From B13-G4 sp030606805 (lineage in GTDB: Bacteria; Desulfobacterota; Desulfobacteria; Desulfobacterales; ETH-SRB1), in the NCBI GenBank assembly GCA_030606805.1, contig JAUWFS010000127.1:1-9761 (forward strand): 9,761 bases of DNA, written 5' to 3'. The notes beneath the pieces were generated by a model that searched no databases, was not told the origin of the DNA, and was given only the letters and a program-made list of their open reading frames with translations. Of this stretch, positions 5,224-9,761 are shown piece by piece. Both the position numbers and the translations under genes were made by a program. Positions within the stretch are counted from its first letter, which is position 1; each line of letters begins with the position of its first letter.

Positions 5224-6407
5224 AGGTTTTAGCCACTGCCGACTGGCATGTAAGAGATAAAGATATTCATGAACTTGAGAAATGCCTCAATTTTATAGTT
5301 GCGGCCGCCGAGGAAGAGCAACCAGACCTAATATTTCATTGCGGAGACGTTTTCGATGCAGCGATTCGGGCTGATAGCCTCTCGGCAAAACTTGCATTTA
5401 GAATCTTTAAAGAATTAGCAGAGATAGCACCCGTTGTCGCTATTTTGGGGACTCCCAGCCATGACTTTACTACAAGCTCCATCCTTAAATACATAAACGC
5501 TCGATTCAAAGTCCATGTTGCGACTTCCCCTGAACAATTATACTTCGCAGGTGCACATGGTGCGGGCGTCTTGGTATCAATGTGTCCAGCACCCACCAAG
5601 CAACACTTCGCAACAGACTCAGACATTAAAGGGACGGACTCAGAAATAGCTCAGGCAATGTCACTTATGTTCTCTGGATTTGCAGCACAAGCTGAATCAT
5701 ATAAAGACGTTCCACATGTTTTGGCCGGCCATTGGAACATCACAGGCTCTTTAATATCGGAAACACAGACATTGACCGGCGTAGATATCGAACTATCAAA
5801 AGAACAAATGGCACTCAGCAATGCAGACATATGTCTTATGGGTCATATTCATAAGACGCAAAAACTCGAACCTAATATTTTTTATTCGGGCAGTATCACT
5901 GGCTTAAATTATGGAGAACTCGAAGACAAGGGCTTTTACATTCACACCTTAGAAGGTAAAAATCTCATAGAATCAAAATTCATCAAAACTCCGTCCAGAA
6001 AATTGATAAAGCTATCAGAAGACCTTACAGGATCTCAAGACCTCACAGATCTGTCAGGCATCCCGCTTATGGAAATGCTTCTTGCTGGGGATGCACCAGT
6101 CGATGTCAAGAATGCAGTCGTCAGGGTCGAATTCAAGGTGTTTCAAGATGAAGCTGCAAAAATTAATTTAGATGAAATTAAGGCATCTCTTATGTCGAGC
6201 GGGGCTAAAGAGGCCGACATAAGGATTATTAGAGTTCCGAGAGAGAACATACGAAGCCAGAAGATATTGAAACTAACCAGCCTTCGGGACAAGCTATGCG
6301 AAATGGCAAAGCTCAAAAACGAGATCGTACCGCCTTCGATTCTTGAAAAAGCAGATTTGTTAGAATCCGAAAAATCCGATAAAATAATAACGAGGATTGG
6401 AACATGA
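5220..6407 (+). CDS. SbcD/Mre11-like metallophosphoesterase nuclease, 395 aa
   Basis: Calcineurin-type phosphoesterase motifs occur in order: ADWH (D8, H10), GDVFD (D43, D46), GTPSHD (77-82), AGHW (G170, H171), GHIH (208-211), then FYSGSITGLNYGE typical of SbcD/Mre11. With the SbcC-like ATPase at 8845 it should form a Mn-dependent nuclease that processes DNA ends or hairpins, like T4 gp47 with gp46. The third motif is GNHD in most family members; here the asparagine is replaced by serine with an insertion. The C-terminal part (from about 260) would be the SbcC-binding and capping region. ATGA overlap with the NrdR-like gene, AAGGA 9 bases upstream. Confidence 0.9.
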   Translation: MKVLATADWHVRDKDIHELEKCLNFIVAAAEEEQPDLIFHCGDVFDAAIRADSLSAKLAFRIFKELAEIAPVVAILGTPSHDFTTSSILKYINARFKVHVATSPEQLYFAGAHGAGVLVSMCPAPTKQHFATDSDIKGTDSEIAQAMSLMFSGFAAQAESYKDVPHVLAGHWNITGSLISETQTLTGVDIELSKEQMALSNADICLMGHIHKTQKLEPNIFYSGSITGLNYGELEDKGFYIHTLEGKNLIESKFIKTPSRKLIKLSEDLTGSQDLTDLSGIPLMEMLLAGDAPVDVKNAVVRVEFKVFQDEAAKINLDEIKASLMSSGAKEADIRIIRVPRENIRSQKILKLTSLRDKLCEMAKLKNEIVPPSILEKADLLESEKSDKIITRIGT

Positions 6408-6718
6408 TACAAAGGCACAGACTTATACATGACGCAGACCTACCTCCGGCGTTGCTGAAACCACTTGTTTTTGGGGATAAAAAGCAAATAGAAGCCCTGA
6501 ACGATCTGGAAGGAAAAATAAAACGACAAATGACTAAAAAAGCCGCTATCGCAAATGGAGAGATGAAATATTTCAATGTCACTGTAGAATATAGTGGGAC
6601 AGAATATATTAAGGTTTTAGCAATTGACGAGGCCGATGCTAAAGAAAAAGCAAGAGAAGAAGCTTGTCTTGACGATATTGAAATAGATCATGTTAGCGCT
6701 ACAGAGGCGTTGAAATAA
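6404..6718 (+). CDS. Hypothetical phage protein with DpnD/PcfM-like C-terminus, 104 aa
   Basis: ATGA overlap with the nuclease gene and GAGG 8 bases upstream. The N-terminal half (MIQRHRLIHDADLPPALLKP) is unlike anything I recognise, followed by a helix rich in Lys/Glu. The C-terminal half, FNVTVEYSGTEYIKVLAIDE then ADAKEKAREEA and a final IDHVSATEA, has a strand-strand-helix-strand pattern seen in small DpnD/PcfM-like phage and plasmid domains, whose function is not established. The similarity is by eye. It lies between the SbcD-like gene and SSB, so probably belongs to the recombination module. Confidence 0.55.
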   Translation: MIQRHRLIHDADLPPALLKPLVFGDKKQIEALNDLEGKIKRQMTKKAAIANGEMKYFNVTVEYSGTEYIKVLAIDEADAKEKAREEACLDDIEIDHVSATEALK

Positions 6719-6795
6719 TCGGGGATAAGCAGATTCCGCAATGCATGGCTAAGGCATGGGAAATGCTTTATCATCAAGCTAAAAAGGAGTTATAA
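6715..6795 (+). CDS. Possible extension or small ORF in the gap before SSB, 26 codons
   Basis: Between the 104-aa gene and SSB the -1 frame is open and reads IIGDKQIPQCMAKAWEML then YHQAKKEL before a TAA three bases ahead of the SSB start. It looks coding but has no standard start except ATG 6745 (16 aa). GAGG (6704-6707) lies 7 bases before an ATA at 6715. It could be a non-standard start, a frameshifted tail of the 104-aa gene, or a gene remnant. The SSB ribosome site lies within it. Confidence 0.3.
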   Translation: MIGDKQIPQCMAKAWEMLYHQAKKEL

Positions 6796-6797
6796 AT

Positions 6798-7220
6798 ATG
6801 TCAGGCATTAACAAGGTAATACTAATCGGACATTTAGGCAAAGATCCAGAAATGCGTCAGGCTTCAAGTGGTGATGCTATCGCAAATTTCAGCATAGCCA
6901 CATCGGAAGAATGGAAAGATAAAACCACCGGAGAGAAAAAGCAAAAAACAGAATGGCATCGGATAATTGCGTTCAAACGGCTTGCAGAAATATGCGGCGA
7001 ATACCTCTCAAAAGGCAGCCAGGTCTATGTTGAAGGCCGCTTACAGACAAGATCGTGGGAGGACAAGGAGGGGGTTAAGAAATATACCACTGAAATTATT
7101 GCCTCTACTGTCCAATTTTTAGGTGGAAAGGATTCCGCGAGTTCGAGCGGGGATGATTTTTTAAGTCAGCCGGATGCTCAAAAACCAAAGTCGGATGCAA
7201 TGGATGATATCCCCTTCTAA
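6798..7220 (+). CDS. ssb: Single-stranded DNA-binding protein, 140 aa
   Basis: Binds and protects ssDNA and recruits repair and replication enzymes. The OB-fold (1-110) shows MSGINKVILIGHLGKDPEMR, FSIATSEEW (W39), TEWHRIIAFKRLAE (W53, F59), GSQVYVEGRLQTRSW (W87), with the aromatic ssDNA-stacking residues in the usual places. A short disordered linker (111-134) ends in MDDIPF, the acidic tip that binds partners such as RecO, RecQ and exonuclease I. AAAGGAG lies 8 bases before the ATG. Length is short compared with host SSB (about 165-180 aa), mainly in the linker. It should serve the phage recombination module. Confidence 0.95.
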   Translation: MSGINKVILIGHLGKDPEMRQASSGDAIANFSIATSEEWKDKTTGEKKQKTEWHRIIAFKRLAEICGEYLSKGSQVYVEGRLQTRSWEDKEGVKKYTTEIIASTVQFLGGKDSASSSGDDFLSQPDAQKPKSDAMDDIPF

Positions 7221-7222
7221 AA

Positions 7223-7244
7223 AGGAATATTCTTGACTATTCCT
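7223..7244. repeat. Hairpin between SSB and the tRNA-like gene
   Basis: AGGAATA (7223-7229) pairs with TATTCCT (7238-7244) across 8 bases. No T-run follows on the plus strand, so it is not a standard terminator for SSB. On the minus strand it ends in TTTTT, so it could stop antisense transcription. It may instead stabilise the SSB message end or mark processing of the RNA downstream. Confidence 0.35.
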
Positions 7245-7265
7245 CCATAGAAACGAATTGGAGGA
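7241..7265 (+). repeat. Leader inverted repeat competing with the tRNA acceptor stem
   Basis: TCCTCCA (7241-7247) is complementary to TGGAGGA (7259-7265), the 5' acceptor strand of the tRNA-like gene, and identical to TCCTCCA (7351-7357) of the 3' acceptor strand. The leader could therefore pair with the 5' strand instead of the 3' strand, or the two TCCTCCA copies are a short direct repeat flanking the element. Confidence 0.5.
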
Positions 7266-7361
7266 GTGGCGAAATTGGCAAACGCACCTAACGGTAGGGT
7301 GTTTCAACTCCATTAGTCACCGGTGTGCATATGCAGGTTCAAGTCCTGTCTCCTCCAACCA
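7259..7361 (+). tRNA. tRNA-Leu-like gene with expanded anticodon loop
   Basis: The outer parts are sound. GGAGGAG (7260-7266) pairs with CTCCTCC (7350-7356), extendable to 8 bp by T7259-A7357, then A and an encoded CCA. The D-arm matches tRNA-Leu (TGGCGAAATTGGCAAACGC, 7267-7285), and the T-arm GCAGG/TTCAAGT/CCTGT is normal. The middle is not. With CCTAA (7287-7291) and TTAGT (7313-7317) as the stem (four good pairs), the loop is 21 nt instead of 7, while the 15-nt variable arm is a normal class II size. No frame gives a 7-nt loop with a paired 5-bp stem. It may be a degenerate, intron-like or otherwise unusual phage tRNA, and the anticodon cannot be assigned. Confidence 0.55.
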
Positions 7362-7391
7362 ATGAATAGTAATTCAAAGGAGAAAATTATT

Positions 7392-8081
7392 ATGAAAACA
7401 AGCAAAACATTATTATTGACACTAATATTTAGTTTAGTTTGGATCGGAGTAGTACAAGCAGTACCTATTAACAATAGTTATTTGTTTCAAAACAAGAAGG
7501 TTATCGATTTTTCCACTCTTGGCTTTTACAGAGGACAGGGACCAATTCAAGTAGGAACTCCTAACGATGACAACATCATATGGAGTTCTGGGTATTATCA
7601 TTCTGTTATTAAAACAAAAGATGGTGGTGGGGGCACCACAGGATTTCTCGATAATGGGGCTTGGGACTATGATATGGATGGTTTTATTAGTCTCAATACT
7701 GGAAGAGGGACTATGGCTTTTAAATTTACAGAACCTCTCAAAGCTGTCGGAGGATTTCTTAATGAATATCGGCGTTATAGTTATCCATATCCTGCATATA
7801 TTTCTGTTTTTAATATTCAGGGAAAAACTCTTGAAACGCTATACCCCAGTATAAATACTTTTAATGGAGTAAATGCAGGAGAATTTTGGGGATTTGCAAG
7901 AGAAGAAAATGATATTTATGGTTTCCGGTTATCTAATGCTGGTATTTCCATAGACAATTTAACATATTCTAAGGTCTATAATCCTGTACCAGAGCCAGCC
8001 ACCATGCTTCTCTTCGGAACGGGCATAGTCGGCTTGGTTGGAGCGAAACTCAGAAAAAGGAGATATAATCATGGCAAGTAA
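7392..8081 (+). CDS. PEP-CTERM exported protein, 229 aa
   Basis: Sec signal peptide at residues 1-23 (MKTSKTLLLTLIFSLVW, cleavage after VQA), a strand-rich extracellular domain (24-195), and the PEP-CTERM sorting signal: PVPEPAT (198-204), a hydrophobic span (205-220) and RKRR (221-224). Exosortase in the host inner membrane would cut and release or anchor it, typically for biofilm matrix or the cell surface. The middle resembles the beta-sandwich found in many PEP-CTERM proteins (FTEPLKAVGGFLNEY, then IDNLTYSKV). AAAGGAG lies 9 bases before ATG 7392; an ATG at 7323 would run from inside the tRNA-like gene. The last codons overlap the next gene by 11 bases. It is not a phage function; a moron gene is the best explanation. 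Confidence 0.85.
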   Translation: MKTSKTLLLTLIFSLVWIGVVQAVPINNSYLFQNKKVIDFSTLGFYRGQGPIQVGTPNDDNIIWSSGYYHSVIKTKDGGGGTTGFLDNGAWDYDMDGFISLNTGRGTMAFKFTEPLKAVGGFLNEYRRYSYPYPAYISVFNIQGKTLETLYPSINTFNGVNAGEFWGFAREENDIYGFRLSNAGISIDNLTYSKVYNPVPEPATMLLFGTGIVGLVGAKLRKRRYNHGK

Positions 8082-8340
8082 CCGAAAACTATACAAGGAC
8101 GCAGTAAGCACATTCGGACACGGCCCACAAATTGACGTAGCGGTCAGAGAAGCAGCAAGCCTGATCGGAGAAATCCAGAAGCATAAACTTATGAGGCCAC
8201 ACAACATTCCGCAGGCTATCGCGGATCTTGAGATAATGTGCTCCCAACTCAGGTTGATTTTTCCCGGCGTGTCGGAGGTAAAGAAAAAACGATTGATCCG
8301 GCTTCAGGGGTTGATTGACGAGCGGAATATGGACAAATGA
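8071..8340 (+). CDS. MazG-like NTP pyrophosphohydrolase-fold protein with degraded active site, 89 aa
   Basis: The pattern matches the small phage MazG-like all-alpha family: HGPQIDVAVREAASLIGEIQ (residues 17-36), QAIADLEIMCSQLRLIF (48-64), then a basic helix with RLIRLQGLI. In active members the metal ligands are E-E-x-x-E and E-x-x-D. Here the first block is R26, E27 and S30, and the second is A49 and D52, so three of five acidic ligands are lost. Catalysis is therefore doubtful. AAGGAG lies 8 bases before ATG 8071, inside the end of the PEP-CTERM gene. The family assignment is from recalled pattern. Confidence 0.65.
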   Translation: MASNRKLYKDAVSTFGHGPQIDVAVREAASLIGEIQKHKLMRPHNIPQAIADLEIMCSQLRLIFPGVSEVKKKRLIRLQGLIDERNMDK

Positions 8341-8525
8341 CCCTTGGCAAAAAGATATACCGCACAGGATGCAACGTTTATCTCGGCATTATTCGGGATG
8401 CAAGGCTTCGGAAGGGGATTAAGTTTTTGTGCAAGAATTGCGAGACCAAACGGATAGCGTTGGAGCTACAAAGGAAAACAGGGGGCTCCGGTATGGAGAA
8501 ATTATTTGGGGGATTGTTTAAATGA
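8337..8525 (+). CDS. Small cysteine-containing hypothetical protein, 62 aa
   Basis: Not recognised. ATGA overlap with the MazG-like gene; the ribosome site is weak, so coupling is likely. Basic throughout: MTLGKKIYRTGCNVYLGI, RDARLRKGIKFLCKNCETKR, with C12, C32 and C35; a fourth zinc ligand would have to come from elsewhere. The end, MEKLFGGLFK, is a short amphipathic glycine-phenylalanine tail of a kind seen at the C-terminus of several phage small proteins. The stop overlaps the next ATG (ATGA). Confidence 0.6.
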   Translation: MTLGKKIYRTGCNVYLGIIRDARLRKGIKFLCKNCETKRIALELQRKTGGSGMEKLFGGLFK

Positions 8526-8848
8526 AAAATTTATGTCCACTGTGTTTGTGGAATTCTACATTTCCTAATGGAAAGTGTCATTATTGCGGGTTTTCAGTGG
8601 CAGGGCTTTCAATTAAATTAAAAACACTTATTTCTTTGATATGCCCTGATGGAAAAACAAGGGAATTTTCCCCTGATTTATTTGAAATTCAAGGCGGAAT
8701 ATTCTCAAATATGGAGCATCATTGCAGGAATGTGTGCCATTTTGCATGCAATAGATACCCTCTGCATATTAATCATTTATTAAACAATAGCAGTAACATG
8801 GCAAGGCTCAAATGGCCGGAAGATACTACTATTAAGAGGCAAAAATGA
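8522..8848 (+). CDS. Zinc-ribbon protein with second His/Cys cluster, 108 aa
   Basis: The N-terminus is a zinc ribbon, C5-x2-C8 and C19-x2-C22 (LCPLCLW, CHYCGF). After a basic strand (IKLKTLISLICP) comes a second cluster of ligands, H66, H67, C68, C72, H73, C76, with H82 and H85 close by. This could bind another metal. There is no familiar family. ATGA overlaps at both ends place it between the 62-aa protein and the SbcC-like ATPase. It might be a nucleic-acid-binding partner of that complex, but only context suggests it. Confidence 0.65.
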   Translation: MKNLCPLCLWNSTFPNGKCHYCGFSVAGLSIKLKTLISLICPDGKTREFSPDLFEIQGGIFSNMEHHCRNVCHFACNRYPLHINHLLNNSSNMARLKWPEDTTIKRQK

Positions 8849-9761
8849 AAATTCTTAATTTACGGCTCAAGAAATTCATAGGAATATTTAAAGGGCTTGG
8901 GCTGGATGAAGTAACCATTGATTTTTCTGCTCTCACTGGCCTCGTAGCCCTTTCTGGTCAAAATGGAGCTGGTAAAAGCACCGTCCTCGATTGCTGTCAG
9001 CCTTACAGCCGCTTGGCTTCACGGAAAGGCACACTTCAACAGCACACATACGGCAGGGATGCAGAGAAGGAGTTATCCTTCGAGTTCCAGGGAAATACGT
9101 TTAAGACCCTCATCAAAATTGATGCAGAGGGTGGCCGATCTCCAGAGGGATATATTTGGAAAAATGGTGTCTCAGAGATAGACGGCAAGATATCAAATTA
9201 TAATCGTTACATCGTGAAACTTTTTGGCTCCCCAGAATTATTTTTTGCCTCGGTATTTTGCAGCCAAGGCTCTAAAAAGCTAAGTGATATGACGACCGGC
9301 GATCTTAAAAAACTCTTTTCGGAATTCTTGCGGCTTGACAAATTGATAGCTTACGAAGACGCCGCCAAACAATGCAACAACCTGCTATCCAGCAAAGCAT
9401 CAAGTCTCGAACGTGACATCGAAAGCCTGAAGATATTAACCGACGGATATGCTGAAGCAGGAACCTTGCTGGCTCGTGCCAAGGAGGAAAAGGCAGGGCT
9501 CAAGCAAAACCTCCTTGAGTTATCCAAAGACTTGGAAAAATCCGAAGCCGAACTCGCGACTGTCCATGCCGATATACAAAAAAACGAGTTAATAAAAACA
9601 GAACTTGCGGGGTTGCAAGATACTCAAGGCCGCCTGTCTTCCGAAATCGAAGAGGACCAAAAGCAATCCAAGATTGAACTTGATAAGCTACGAGAAAAAT
9701 ATAGAAATTTTGAGCTCGATGTAGTCAACCTGAACAGCCTCTTGGCGAACGAAACAGAGAT
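8845..9761 (+). CDS. SbcC/Rad50-like ATPase (partial, 3' end outside window)
   Basis: SMC-type ATPase partner of the SbcD-like nuclease. The N-terminal head shows the start MKILNLRLKKFIGIF, the Walker A GQNGAGKST (38-46), and the Q-loop FFASVFCSQGSKKLSD (Q141), as in T4 gp46 and SbcC. From about residue 180 it becomes a long coiled coil (KEEKAGLKQNLLELSKDLEK and onward) and runs off the window at about residue 305. The Walker B, signature motif and zinc hook would lie beyond. ATGA overlap with the 108-aa gene and GAGG upstream. The usual sbcD-sbcC adjacency is broken: about 2.4 kb separates the two genes. Confidence 0.9.
   Translation, partial: MKILNLRLKKFIGIFKGLGLDEVTIDFSALTGLVALSGQNGAGKSTVLDCCQPYSRLASRKGTLQQHTYGRDAEKELSFEFQGNTFKTLIKIDAEGGRSPEGYIWKNGVSEIDGKISNYNRYIVKLFGSPELFFASVFCSQGSKKLSDMTTGDLKKLFSEFLRLDKLIAYEDAAKQCNNLLSSKASSLERDIESLKILTDGYAEAGTLLARAKEEKAGLKQNLLELSKDLEKSEAELATVHADIQKNELIKTELAGLQDTQGRLSSEIEEDQKQSKIELDKLREKYRNFELDVVNLNSLLANETE

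Noticed and set aside
7223..7244. Rho-independent terminator after SSB
   Set aside because: The hairpin lacks a T-run on the plus strand; only the minus strand has TTTTT, where no gene ends.
7259..7361. Selenocysteine tRNA (8-bp acceptor, TCA in the loop)
   Set aside because: The D-arm is of tRNA-Leu type, the extended six-pair D-stem is absent, and TCA cannot be placed in a paired 7-nt anticodon arm.
1..9761. CRISPR arrays, insertion sequences, long repeats
   Set aside because: Reading through the window I found no regularly spaced repeats, transposase or long terminal inverted repeats.

Overview
The window looks like the early region of a temperate phage or prophage from a Gram-negative bacterium. 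The evidence is a repressor-type HTH gene between two divergent, tightly packed operons, many genes that overlap by 1 to 17 bases, an HNH nuclease, and phage-type replication and recombination genes. A protein with a complete PEP-CTERM sorting signal suggests a host with an exosortase system (common, for example, in Desulfobacterota, Nitrospirota and betaproteobacteria). Moderate-to-low GC and the gene style would suit a Desulfobacterota phage, but that is inference and no gene here fixes the taxonomy.

Left arm (about 1-1917, minus strand). From its own promoter runs an XRE-family HTH regulator, then a 55-aa zinc ribbon, a 275-aa composite protein (two cysteine clusters, acidic linker, probable ribbon-helix-helix C-terminus), and four or five tiny genes that overlap one another. 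One of them (555-710) has no standard start codon and seems to begin at CTG behind a perfect AAGGAGG.

Switch (about 1918-2030). Two sigma70-like promoters diverge. On both sides the predicted transcription start falls on or within a base or two of an ATG, so both first genes look leaderless, as lambda cI is when made from PRM.

Right arm (2031 to the end, plus strand). In order: a 28-aa Lys/Arg-rich peptide, a 66-aa unknown, an HNH endonuclease, a DUF7694-like protein, a mini DnaJ-type zinc protein, an 80-aa unknown, a 41-aa membrane peptide, a 345-aa protein ending in an SSB-like EEDIPF tail, a stand-alone NrdR-type zinc ribbon, an SbcD/Mre11-like nuclease, a 104-aa protein, single-stranded DNA-binding protein (SSB), an aberrant tRNA-Leu-like gene, a PEP-CTERM exported protein, a MazG-like protein with degraded metal ligands, two small cysteine proteins, and the start of an SbcC/Rad50-like ATPase that runs off the window.

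The core reads as a DNA end-processing and recombination module: SbcCD-like nuclease/ATPase, SSB, and a probable recombination protein with an SSB-type tail that could compete for SSB partners. The tRNA-like gene plus PEP-CTERM gene look like an inserted cargo block (moron) between SSB and the MazG-like gene. The most unusual points are the PEP-CTERM cargo inside a phage replication operon, the tRNA-like gene with a 21-nt anticodon loop, the paired leaderless switch, the DIPF tail on a second protein and the CTG start.
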